Source: Pseudochrobactrum saccharolyticum (GTDB lineage Bacteria > Pseudomonadota > Alphaproteobacteria > Rhizobiales > Rhizobiaceae). From it: 64,000 nucleotides of DNA. The notes under the pieces were generated by a model. That model saw nothing but the letters and a program-made list of their open reading frames with translations. It did not search any database and had not been told where the DNA came from. Made by a program: the position numbers and the translations under genes. Below are positions 56,730 through 64,000 of the stretch, in pieces; the first letter of the stretch is position 1; each line of letters starts with the position of its first letter. The stretch spans positions 806,001 through 870,000 of the forward strand of contig NZ_VZPG01000001.1 in NCBI RefSeq assembly GCF_008801715.1. Reading direction: 5' to 3'.

Positions 56730-57647
56730 TTACTGACCGATCTGCGACTTACGTGCGTCGATAACCGGCTGGTAGAAATCTTTGTTCACTTCGATATAGG
56801 ACTTGAAATCGCCGCCCATTGTGGAAGCAAAGCACTCCGGATCAGTCTTTGGCAGATCCATCATATAGGTTTTGAATTTGGATTTCAGATCAGCATCAAT
56901 GGCTGTGCGGATAACGATCGGGCCGTTCGGGATCAGCGGGGATTTCCAGACTTCTGTGAAGTCTTTCATGTCGATCAGGCCTTTGTCGACCATCTTGCGC
57001 AGGTTACCGGATGTGTAACCTTCATCGAAGTTGCCAACGCCGGAACCGAAAGTTGTACCGGCATCAAACTTGCCGTCTTTTACAGCCAGAACCAGATTTT
57101 CATGGCCGCCGCCGAAACCGGTTTCGCTGAAATAATCTTTAACTGTCGCGCCATCGAGGTCTTTTGGCAGCGAAGTTACCGGAATGAGATAGCCGGAGGT
57201 TGAATCCGGATCAGCAAAACCAAGCTTCTTGCCTTTCATATCAGCAACAGTCTTGATGCCGCTGTCTTTACGGGCAACCATGATCGAATAATAACCGGTC
57301 GAACCATCGGTCTGTTCAGTGGTCAGGATCGGCTCAACCGCATCTTCTTTGGTCAGATAGATTTTGGCATAGCCGGAAGCGCCAAGTTCTGCATAATCCA
57401 GTGTGCCGCCGAGCAGACCCTGAATAACACCGTCATAGTCGGCAGCAGGAAACAGTTTAACTTCCTTAACGCCGATTGCCTTTGGCAGCTGGTCAATAAT
57501 GCACTGGTAATTGCGCAGACGGTCAGCTTCGTTTTCGCCGCCGATAATACCAACGCGGAACACTTCAGGCTTATCTGCCTGCGCTGCGGTTGCGGTTGCC
57601 ACTGCGGACAGCGCAACGGCGCCGAGCAAAAGCTTCTTGAAGGTCAT
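56730..57647 (-). CDS. phnD: Phosphonate-binding periplasmic protein
   Basis: 305-residue binding protein. The signal peptide MTFKKLLLGAVALSAV runs to about TAAQA. It follows the PhnD family with DKPEVFRVGIIGGENEADRL, GASGYAKIYL and ADPDSTSGYLIP. ATG 57647 is decided by AGGAG eight bases upstream. It delivers phosphonates to the two PhnE permeases. Confidence 0.92.
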   Translation of the reverse strand: MTFKKLLLGAVALSAVATATAAQADKPEVFRVGIIGGENEADRLRNYQCIIDQLPKAIGVKEVKLFPAADYDGVIQGLLGGTLDYAELGASGYAKIYLTKEDAVEPILTTEQTDGSTGYYSIMVARKDSGIKTVADMKGKKLGFADPDSTSGYLIPVTSLPKDLDGATVKDYFSETGFGGGHENLVLAVKDGKFDAGTTFGSGVGNFDEGYTSGNLRKMVDKGLIDMKDFTEVWKSPLIPNGPIVIRTAIDADLKSKFKTYMMDLPKTDPECFASTMGGDFKSYIEVNKDFYQPVIDARKSQIGQ

Positions 57648-57693
57648 GAACCATTCTCCTGTTAAACGATTATCGTTTGGTTTTGGATGAGTG

Positions 57694-58548
57694 TTACTGT
57701 GCGTCTGCAACGAGCTTTGCGACCTGTCGTGCCACTTGCGGGCTGACCGGAGCTTCCGGTGCAGGCTGTTCCAGAGCTGTTGAAGTCACGGCTTCCGAGA
57801 AGCTTTCATCGTCAGCTTCAGCACCATAAATGCGGCGGGCTGCGGCCTGTGTCAGATCAGCAGGTGTTCCGTCGAACACAACGCGCCCGCCCTGCATACC
57901 GATGATCCGGTCGCAATAGGTGCGTGCTGTATCCAGCGTATGAAGATTAGTGATAACTGTCAGGCCCTCGCGCTGATTAATATCGCGCAATGCGCTCATC
58001 ACGACCTGCGCATTGCGCGGATCAAGCGAGGCAATCGGCTCATCGGCGAGGATAACTTTCGGGCTCTGCATCAGCGCACGGGCAATAGCCACGCGCTGCT
58101 GCTGGCCACCGGACAATGTTCCGGCTGGCTGCAAGGCGGTTTTAACAATATCCAGACGCTCAATATTGGCGATAGCCTGCGCACGTTCCTCGCGGGAGAA
58201 AATGCCCATCAGGCTTTTGACTGTGGAACGCTGATTAAGACGCCCAAGCAGCACATTGGTCAGCACATCAAGACGTGGCACCAGATTGAACTGCTGGAAA
58301 ATCATTGCGCAATCACTGCGCCAGCGGCGCAGCTCAGAACCGCGCAGACGCGACACGTCCTGATCTTTAAAAACAATAGAACCATCCGATGTATCAATCA
58401 GACGATTAATCATTCGCAACAAAGTGGATTTACCGGCACCGGATGCGCCAATGATCCCCACCATCTGGCCCTGCGGAATTTCCAGATTAACATCTGCAAC
58501 CGCAGTATTGCCGCCAAAACGACGGGTTACATTTTCAAGCTTCAGCAT
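57694..58548 (-). CDS. phnC: Phosphonate ABC ATPase
   Basis: 284-residue ATPase with Walker [10 protein letters not shown], signature [15 protein letters not shown] and Walker [13 protein letters not shown]. The C-terminus is longer than usual, with an [10 protein letters not shown] extension rich in Ala and Pro. GAGGG lies before ATG 58548. First gene of the import and processing unit, downstream of Pho-box-like repeats. Confidence 0.92.
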   Translation of the reverse strand: MLKLENVTRRFGGNTAVADVNLEIPQGQMVGIIGASGAGKSTLLRMINRLIDTSDGSIVFKDQDVSRLRGSELRRWRSDCAMIFQQFNLVPRLDVLTNVLLGRLNQRSTVKSLMGIFSREERAQAIANIERLDIVKTALQPAGTLSGGQQQRVAIARALMQSPKVILADEPIASLDPRNAQVVMSALRDINQREGLTVITNLHTLDTARTYCDRIIGMQGGRVVFDGTPADLTQAAARRIYGAEADDESFSEAVTSTALEQPAPEAPVSPQVARQVAKLVADAQ

Positions 58549-58590
58549 CAGCGCCCTCTATCAATTTCCCTGCGAAATTAGGCGCGTGAT

Positions 58591-58630
58591 ATGAAATGAA
58601 AATGTAAGTTAGATTACACTTCCATGAAAG
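58591..58630 (-). promoter_or_regulatory. Tandem Pho-box-like repeats upstream of phnC
   Basis: On the minus strand four 11-bp units follow one another: CTTTCAT-GGAA, GTGTAAT-CTAA, CTTACAT-TTTC and ATTTCAT-ATCA. Each 7-mer matches CTGTCAT at 5 or 6 positions. The last unit ends 43 bases before phnC, and a TAATTT -10-like element follows about 10 bases later. Phosphate starvation through PhoB is the likely signal. Confidence 0.7.
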
Positions 58631-58650
58631 TTCTGAATCAGATTTTTGAC

Positions 58651-58680
58651 AAAAAAGCCGCCGGAAATTCCGGCGGCTCT
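58651..58680 (-). terminator. Intrinsic terminator after the phnGHIJKL unit
   Basis: GCCGCCGG and CCGGCGGC arms (58657-58664 and 58670-58677) with extra A-T pairs in the loop; on the minus strand six T residues follow. It stands after the hexapeptide acyltransferase and before the phnC promoter. Confidence 0.88.
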
Positions 58681-58710
58681 GTTCTGCTATTGAATTCAGC
58701 AGTTTGGCTA

Positions 58711-59325
58711 TCAGCCGCCGTGCTTTTCAAGAAAAGCTTCAATTTCAAGCTTGCGGAAATCATCCAGTGCATCACGCAGGCGCTGATGATCCCAGTCCCA
58801 CCATGCCAGAGCTTCCAGACGCTCAACAATCGCATCGGAAAAACGCTGACGAATGAGTTTGGCAGGCACGCCGCCGACAATCGTATAAGGCGCCACATCT
58901 TTGGACACCACAGCACCAGAGCCGATGACCGCACCATTACCGATTTTAACACCAGGCAGAACGGTTACACCATGCCCCAGCCATGTATCATGACCAATGG
59001 TCACTTCATGGGCGCGGCGCCATTCAAAGAAATCCGCCTCCTGCTCGGCATCCGGCCAGTAATCATTGGCGCGATAGGTGAAGTGATGCAGTGTTGCGCG
59101 CCACATCGGGTGATTGGTGGCATTGATACGCACCGAAGCGGCAATATTCGCAAATTTACCTATTTTTGCGCACCAGACCATGCCGTCTCGCTCAATATAG
59201 GAATAGTCGCCCATTTCCGTTTCAGAAATACGACAACGGGTACCAATCTCCGTATAGCGACCGAATGTGCTGTCGGAAATTTCCGTATCTGGATGGATAA
59301 ACGGCTGTTCTGACAATCTGGTCAT
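58711..59325 (-). CDS. Phosphonate-locus hexapeptide-repeat acyltransferase
   Basis: 204-residue left-handed beta-helix acyltransferase of the type repeatedly found in phosphonate operons. Hexapeptide-like repeats run through [20 protein letters not shown] and [27 protein letters not shown] regions (in parts), and a [14 protein letters not shown] loop suggests the active site. It could acetylate an aminoalkylphosphonate, filling the role of the missing phnO, but the substrate is not known. Overlaps phnL by four bases. Confidence 0.86.
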   Translation of the reverse strand: MTRLSEQPFIHPDTEISDSTFGRYTEIGTRCRISETEMGDYSYIERDGMVWCAKIGKFANIAASVRINATNHPMWRATLHHFTYRANDYWPDAEQEADFFEWRRAHEVTIGHDTWLGHGVTVLPGVKIGNGAVIGSGAVVSKDVAPYTIVGGVPAKLIRQRFSDAIVERLEALAWWDWDHQRLRDALDDFRKLEIEAFLEKHGG

Positions 59326-60041
59326 GCATCTGCTCCCTGACGCACATAACCCGGAGCAAATTCCGTCACGTCGATGATGCGGTCGGCCACAGCCTCACGC
59401 ACATCTTCATCATGGAAAATGCCGAGCATCGCCACGCCTTCTGTTTTTTTGCGACGGATCAGTTCCATAACAACTTCACGGTTTTTGGCATCGAGCGAAG
59501 CGGTCGGCTCATCAAGCAACAACACCGGATGATCGGTGATGAATCCACGGGCAATATTCACACGCTGCTGCTCACCACCGGAGAACGTGGCTGGCGGCAG
59601 ATCCCACAGGCGCTGCGGCAGATTGAGCATGGCCAGCAATTCACGCGCTTTGTCCTGTGCCTGCTCACGGTCAACACCACGGGCAAACAACGGATCAGCC
59701 ACCACATTCAGTGCGCTGACACGCGGCACAGTGCGCAAAAACTGGCTGACATAACCAATCGTATCGCGGCGCACAGCCATAACCGTGCGCGGGTCCGCCG
59801 AGGCAATATCAATCTGCTTACCGTGATGGCGCAGAATGATCTGGCCTTCGTCCACGGCATAATTGCCATAGACCATTTTCAGGATCGAGCTTTTACCGGC
59901 ACCGGACGGGCCGCCAAGCACGGCACATTCACCGGCTTTCAGAGCAAAGAAAACATTATTCACCACCGGCAATTTAATGCCGCCCTGCAAATGCATGGTG
60001 AAGCTCTTTGCCACTTCCGAAACAATAAGGGGCATAGTCAT
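59322..60041 (-). CDS. phnL: C-P lyase subunit PhnL (ABC ATPase-like)
   Basis: 239-residue ABC-type ATPase with Walker [11 protein letters not shown], signature [15 protein letters not shown] and Walker [12 protein letters not shown]. PhnL is needed with the PhnGHIJ core to attach methylphosphonate to the ribose of ATP. It follows phnK after two bases and overlaps the acyltransferase. Confidence 0.92.
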   Translation of the reverse strand: MTMPLIVSEVAKSFTMHLQGGIKLPVVNNVFFALKAGECAVLGGPSGAGKSSILKMVYGNYAVDEGQIILRHHGKQIDIASADPRTVMAVRRDTIGYVSQFLRTVPRVSALNVVADPLFARGVDREQAQDKARELLAMLNLPQRLWDLPPATFSGGEQQRVNIARGFITDHPVLLLDEPTASLDAKNREVVMELIRRKKTEGVAMLGIFHDEDVREAVADRIIDVTEFAPGYVRQGADA

Positions 60042-60043
60042 GA

Positions 60044-60832
60044 TTAAACCTGCAAAATCGAGGAAACGAGCAGCTGCGTATAAGGCGCCTGTGGATCATC
60101 CAGCACGCGATCAGTCAGACCGGCTTCGATGATATGACCATCTTTCATCACCATCATGCGGTGCGACAACAAACGCGCCACAGCCAGATCGTGGGTCACA
60201 ACAATCGCAGCCAGACCGAGATCGGCCACCAGACCGCGCAACAGATCGAGCAAACGTGCCTGCACGGATACGTCCAGACCACCGGTCGGCTCATCCATGA
60301 AAATCAGACGCGGTGCAGTCACCAGATTGCGGGCGATCTGCAAACGCTGACGCATACCGCCGGAGAATGCACGCGGCTGATCATCAATGCGGTCTGCAGA
60401 GATTTCCACACGACCAAGCCAGTCGGTCGCGGTTTCACGGATTTTACCGTAATGACGGTCACCGACAGCCATCAGACGCTCGCCGACATTGGCACCGGCG
60501 GAGACGGTCATACGCAAACCGTCAGAAGGGTTCTGGTGCACAAAGCCCCAATCGGTGCGCATCAAAAAGCGGCGTTCGGCCTCACTCATCCGGTACAGAT
60601 CACGGAACTGGCCGTCACGCATCCGGTATTCCACAGCGCCGACTGAAGGCTGCAAGCGTGTGGCAAGACAGTTGAGCAGTGTCGTCTTACCGGAGCCGCT
60701 CTCGCCGACGATGGCCAACACTTCACCCGGATAAAGCTCAAAGGAAACATTGCTGCAACCAAGACGATTGCCATAGAACTTCGACAATCCGTTTACACGC
60801 AGCAAAGGCGTATCATGATTTATATCGCTCAT
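60044..60832 (-). CDS. phnK: C-P lyase subunit PhnK (ABC ATPase-like)
   Basis: 262-residue ABC-type ATPase with Walker A GESGSGKTT, signature FSGGMRQRLQIARNL and Walker B LIFMDEPTGGLD. In Escherichia coli PhnK binds the PhnJ face of the C-P lyase core. Overlaps phnJ by four bases. Confidence 0.92.
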   Translation of the reverse strand: MSDINHDTPLLRVNGLSKFYGNRLGCSNVSFELYPGEVLAIVGESGSGKTTLLNCLATRLQPSVGAVEYRMRDGQFRDLYRMSEAERRFLMRTDWGFVHQNPSDGLRMTVSAGANVGERLMAVGDRHYGKIRETATDWLGRVEISADRIDDQPRAFSGGMRQRLQIARNLVTAPRLIFMDEPTGGLDVSVQARLLDLLRGLVADLGLAAIVVTHDLAVARLLSHRMMVMKDGHIIEAGLTDRVLDDPQAPYTQLLVSSILQV

Positions 60833-61737
60833 TGGGCTGCCTCCAGAGCTGAGGACACTTGTCCGATATCTTTGTTATTTGCAGACAAGTGTCCGACATG
60901 GCCATCGGCCTGTCGTGTTTCGCAATAATCGGTGTCGGAGCAGACAAACATGCTGCCGCCCTTGTCATCCAACACCACTTCGTCGAGATAGACGCCCTTG
61001 GCACCGCACATGGCGCAAGGCTGGGCAAATTTCTGCACCTCAAACGGATGATCTTCGAAATCGAGGCTCACCACTTTGGTATAAGGTGGCAGAGCGTAAA
61101 TACGCTTCTCACGTCCTGCACCAAACAGCTGCAAAGCCGGTGACATATGCATTTTCGGATTGTCGAATTTCGGTGTCGGTGAAGGGTCCATCACATACCG
61201 GTCTTCGACTTTCACCGGATAGGCATAGGTCGTGGCGATATGGCCGTGGCGGGCAATATCCTCATAGAGTTTGACATGCATCAGGCCGTATTCTTCCAGC
61301 GCATGCATTTTGCGGGTTTCGGTCTCGCGTGGTTCCAGAAAGCGCAGCGGCTCAGGGATCGGCACCTGATAAACGAGGATCTGGCCTTCTTTGAGCGGTG
61401 CTTCCGGAATACGGTGACGGGTCTGGATGATGGTTGCATCTTCCGTGCGGGTCGTCACTTTAACCTGTGCCGTCTTTTCAAAGAATGCACGGATCGACAC
61501 GGCATTGGTGGTATCATCCGCGCCCTGATCGATCACTTTCAGCGTATCGTCAGCGCCCAAAACCGCAGCGGTCACCTGCACACCACCGGTACCCCAGCCA
61601 TAAGGCATCGGCATTTCGCGGCTTGCAAAAGGCACCTGATAACCTGGCACCGCAATGGCTTTAAGCAATGCACGGCGGATCATCCGCTTGGTCTGCTCAT
61701 CAAGATAAGCAAAATTATACTGCATCAGAACGCTCAT
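60829..61737 (-). CDS. phnJ: Alpha-D-ribose 1-methylphosphonate 5-phosphate C-P lyase
   Basis: 302-residue radical SAM enzyme. The cysteines CAMC and the later FVCSDTDYCE fall at 241, 244, 266 and 272, exactly the Escherichia coli positions; three bind the iron-sulfur cluster and 272 forms the thiyl radical. It breaks the C-P bond, releasing methane from methylphosphonate. Overlaps phnI and phnK by four bases each. Confidence 0.94.
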   Translation of the reverse strand: MSVLMQYNFAYLDEQTKRMIRRALLKAIAVPGYQVPFASREMPMPYGWGTGGVQVTAAVLGADDTLKVIDQGADDTTNAVSIRAFFEKTAQVKVTTRTEDATIIQTRHRIPEAPLKEGQILVYQVPIPEPLRFLEPRETETRKMHALEEYGLMHVKLYEDIARHGHIATTYAYPVKVEDRYVMDPSPTPKFDNPKMHMSPALQLFGAGREKRIYALPPYTKVVSLDFEDHPFEVQKFAQPCAMCGAKGVYLDEVVLDDKGGSMFVCSDTDYCETRQADGHVGHLSANNKDIGQVSSALEAAQ

Positions 61738-62858
61738 TCTGCGGCTTCCTTCTGTGCTTCTTTCTGGGCATCATTGGCAGCATTGTGGCTGGCATATTCG
61801 GCACGCATACGGCGGATAAGGTCAAGCTCAGCCTGAAAATCCACATAATGCGGCAGTTTGAGATGCTCGACAAAACCGGTCGACTGCACATTGTCGGAAT
61901 GGGAAATCACAAATTCCTCATCCTGTGCCGGCGCGGTAATGTCTTCTTCAAATTCTGCGGTGCGCAGTGCACGGTCACAGAGTGACATCGACATCGCCTT
62001 GCGCTCGCTCTGACCGAAAACCAGACCATAACCACGGGTGAATTGCGGCGGGCGGGTTGCAGAACCGGCAAACTGGTTGACCATCTGACATTCGGTGACC
62101 TGTATGCTGCCCAGCGATACCAGACCGCCGAGTTCCGGCACATCCAGTTCAACTTCAACTTCACCGATGCGGATTTCACCAACAAACGGATGGGTACGGC
62201 CATAACCGCGCTGTGTGGAATAGCCCAGCGCCAGCAGGAAGCCTTCATCGCCACGTGCCAAAGCCTGCAAACGCAGATCGCGTTCCATCGGGAATGTCCA
62301 CGGTTCGCGAGTCAGATCGCCCGGCACATGACCTTCCGGCATTTCGCCATCCGGCTCGATCATACCATTGGCACCGAGAATATCAGTCACGCGCGGCATA
62401 GCTTCATTAACAACTTCATCATCGCGCTGCACACCTTGTGCCACCGGATGATCGCCAGCCATTTCAGGATCAAGCAGGCGGTGGGTGTAATCGAAGGTCG
62501 GCCCCAGAAGCTGGCCGCCCGGCAGATCTTTAAAGGTTGCAGAAATGCGGCGCTCTGCCAGCATCTGCGCTGTGTCCAGCGGCTCGGAATAACCAAAGCG
62601 CGGCAAGGTTGTGCGATAGGCACGCACCAGAAAAATCGCCTCGATCAGATCACCGCGCGATTGGCGGATTGCCAGCGCTGCCAGTTCACGGTCATAAAGC
62701 GCACCCTCGGCCATAGCACGATCAACGGCCAGACCCAGCTGCTCCACGATCTGCTCCAGCTGCAAAGCCGGAACTGAGCGGTCACCACGGCGGCGGTCAC
62801 CCAGCAACTGATGTGCATTCTGAATAGCGGCTTCACCGCCTTTAACTGCAACATACAT
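61734..62858 (-). CDS. phnI: C-P lyase core subunit PhnI
   Basis: 374-residue PhnI, full length for the family, with VAVKGGEAAIQNAHQLL at the start and ERDLRLQALARGDEGFLLALGYSTQRGYGRTHPF-type segments inside. PhnI is the nucleosidase that replaces the adenine of ATP by phosphonate with PhnGHL. The C-terminal ~15 residues are an Ala/Gln/Lys-rich tail. Confidence 0.93.
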   Translation of the reverse strand: MYVAVKGGEAAIQNAHQLLGDRRRGDRSVPALQLEQIVEQLGLAVDRAMAEGALYDRELAALAIRQSRGDLIEAIFLVRAYRTTLPRFGYSEPLDTAQMLAERRISATFKDLPGGQLLGPTFDYTHRLLDPEMAGDHPVAQGVQRDDEVVNEAMPRVTDILGANGMIEPDGEMPEGHVPGDLTREPWTFPMERDLRLQALARGDEGFLLALGYSTQRGYGRTHPFVGEIRIGEVEVELDVPELGGLVSLGSIQVTECQMVNQFAGSATRPPQFTRGYGLVFGQSERKAMSMSLCDRALRTAEFEEDITAPAQDEEFVISHSDNVQSTGFVEHLKLPHYVDFQAELDLIRRMRAEYASHNAANDAQKEAQKEAAE

Positions 62859-62861
62859 GGT

Positions 62862-63473
62862 TCAATTTCCGTTTTTTATGAGTTTGGTACTGCGCGGCAG
62901 TGCGGCAACAGTTTTTGGCGCTGCAAAAACCAGATCCACACCACGCGGGAACAAGGCCGTATTGGCCGCCCATTGTTCATTGAAACGTACCGGCAAAGCA
63001 CTTGGTGCAAATTCACGGACATGCTCAATGCCAGGCCCCTGAAGCTGCAAAGTCTGCGCACCTGCAAAGCCCTCGATCGCCATAACGATAGTGGCTGAGC
63101 GATCCGGATATTCTGATGTGCCTTTGGCGAAAACATCCAGTGGCGGCATCTGAGTAACATCGCTGACCAGCGCAAAATTCGCCTCACCAATTTCAGACAC
63201 CAGCTCAAAGCCAGTCTGAAATGCGAGCCATTCACGCACAGCGCTGCTTGCAGCCAGATGACTGTCGAGCCAGACCTTGGTGTCATGGTCAAACAATGCC
63301 TGCGCAATGGCACCGAGCTCCGGCGTCAGCGGCAATGGCGGTTGCGTCTCCGCCGTCAGCGGCTGGATGGTGCCCGGATTGGCCAGCGCATCCATCAATG
63401 CACGAAAGCAGGTCTGCGCATCATAAACGGCGTCAGTGAAACCACCTTCAAAAGCCTGATTATTAAAAGCCAT
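62862..63473 (-). CDS. phnH: C-P lyase core subunit PhnH
   Basis: 203-residue PhnH, following phnG with a one-base overlap and preceding phnI by three bases. Segments such as FEGGFTDAVYDAQTCFRALMDALA and NPGTIQPL fit the family. It is a pyridoxal-transferase-like fold subunit of the PhnGHIJ core without a known separate activity. Confidence 0.92.
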   Translation of the reverse strand: MAFNNQAFEGGFTDAVYDAQTCFRALMDALANPGTIQPLTAETQPPLPLTPELGAIAQALFDHDTKVWLDSHLAASSAVREWLAFQTGFELVSEIGEANFALVSDVTQMPPLDVFAKGTSEYPDRSATIVMAIEGFAGAQTLQLQGPGIEHVREFAPSALPVRFNEQWAANTALFPRGVDLVFAAPKTVAALPRSTKLIKNGN

Positions 63474-63961
63474 TAGTCGTCTCCCCGAACCATGGTGAAG
63501 AAGTCCACTTTCGTTGCCGCGGCTTCACGGCGACGCTGGGTGCTACGAACATCAAGACGCTGTGCAATTTTCTGCAACAGATCACGCTCAACAGCCTCAC
63601 GGCTCTGCGGTGCCTGCCACAAAGCATCGGCAATCGCTGCCAGACGCGCTTTTTCATGATCGCGTCCCAGCGCATAGGAGTGACCGACCAAACCTTCCGA
63701 GGAAGTACCGGACGACACACGCACAGTCGCACGGGTCACTGTCGTTTCGCCCAGATTGAACGGTGCTCCGCCACCGCCGATACGGCCGCGCACCATCACC
63801 AGTCCGGTTTCAGGGCCGCGCAGCACATCAACCTGTGGCTGCTCTGCCTGATTACTCCAGAAGGAAGCCAGCTCCTTCAATTCCGCCTTTGCCAGCAAAG
63901 CGGCAACTTTGCGCCGTTCGCCTTGCAGCTTTTCGGGTAAATTCTCGGTTTTATTCTTCAT
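63473..63961 (-). CDS. phnG: C-P lyase core subunit PhnG
   Basis: 162-residue PhnG, with RGPETGLVMVRGRIGGGGAPFNLGE-like core segments and RVSSGTSSEGLVGHSYALGRDHEKA (read in parts). It is the first gene of the C-P lyase unit. ATG 63961 is chosen; an in-frame ATG at 63970 would add three residues. The promoter lies mostly beyond the window edge. Confidence 0.9.
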   Translation of the reverse strand: MKNKTENLPEKLQGERRKVAALLAKAELKELASFWSNQAEQPQVDVLRGPETGLVMVRGRIGGGGAPFNLGETTVTRATVRVSSGTSSEGLVGHSYALGRDHEKARLAAIADALWQAPQSREAVERDLLQKIAQRLDVRSTQRRREAAATKVDFFTMVRGDD

Positions 63962-63979
63962 TTGACACACCGCTCTAAA

Positions 63980-63999
63980 TTGTCTATTTATCTATACAA
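63980..63999. promoter_or_regulatory. Candidate dyad upstream of phnG at the window edge
   Basis: TTGTCTA at 63980-63986 and TATACAA at 63993-63999 form an imperfect inverted repeat (TTGTnTA/TAnACAA). HutC-type GntR regulators such as PhnF bind related sites, and phnF often lies upstream of phnG in this group. Neither the regulator gene nor the rest of the promoter is visible. Confidence 0.4.
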
Positions 64000-64000
64000 C

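Overview
The window looks like a chromosome segment from an alphaproteobacterium of the order Hyphomicrobiales (Rhizobiales), most plausibly a Brucellaceae relative such as Ochrobactrum or Pseudochrobactrum. This is inferred from moderate GC, the cbb3 oxidase set ccoNOQP-ccoGHIS under a FixK/FNR-type box, the alphaproteobacterial phn gene order, and short palindromic intergenic repeats of a kind common in that group. No rRNA, tRNA, CRISPR array, insertion sequence or prophage was recognised. Almost all of the DNA codes for ordinary metabolic and transport genes.

Region 1 (1-18.8 kb) is mostly leftward. It holds the E1 subunits of the branched-chain 2-oxoacid dehydrogenase (beta is cut by the window edge), an amidase, and a complete peptide-type ABC importer (binding protein, two permeases, two ATPases). 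Next come a short-chain dehydrogenase, an aldehyde dehydrogenase and a GntR regulator, then an acyl-CoA/valine degradation operon: thiolase, acyl-CoA synthetase, isobutyryl-CoA dehydrogenase, 3-hydroxyisobutyrate dehydrogenase and enoyl-CoA hydratase. A divergent AraC regulator faces this operon across a 140-bp spacer with a striking dyad.

Region 2 (18.7-25 kb) has a PAP2 phosphatase, an AdeRS-like two-component system, two unrecognised envelope proteins and a TIM-barrel isomerase-like protein. Region 3 (25.3-34.3 kb) is rightward: a second peptide-type ABC importer ending in a glycerophosphodiester phosphodiesterase, then ureidoglycine aminohydrolase (allE) and an alanine/glycine-type sodium symporter. 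Region 4 (34.3-43.2 kb) is leftward: a third peptide-type ABC importer interleaved with two different amidohydrolases, probably a nitrogen-compound scavenging locus.

Region 5 (43.2-52.4 kb) is the microaerobic respiration locus: an AT-rich upstream region with a perfect FNR/FixK box and -10 element, ccoNOQP, a hairpin-rich spacer, then ccoGHIS (redox protein, assembly factor, copper ATPase, small maturation protein). Region 6 (52.4-64 kb) is a nearly complete phosphonate locus on the minus strand. One unit is phnGHIJKL plus a hexapeptide acyltransferase, closed by a terminator. The second is phnCDEE-phnMN, preceded by tandem Pho-box-like 11-bp repeats. Together they would import alkylphosphonates and cleave them by C-P lyase to PRPP-linked phosphate.

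I did not find a convincingly new multi-gene system. The most interesting signals are regulatory (the AraC dyad, the FNR promoter, the Pho-box array, intrinsic terminators directly after binding-protein genes), one structural oddity (a PhnE permease with a domain of about 200 residues inserted after its first helix), and two unrecognised envelope genes beside an AdeRS-like system.
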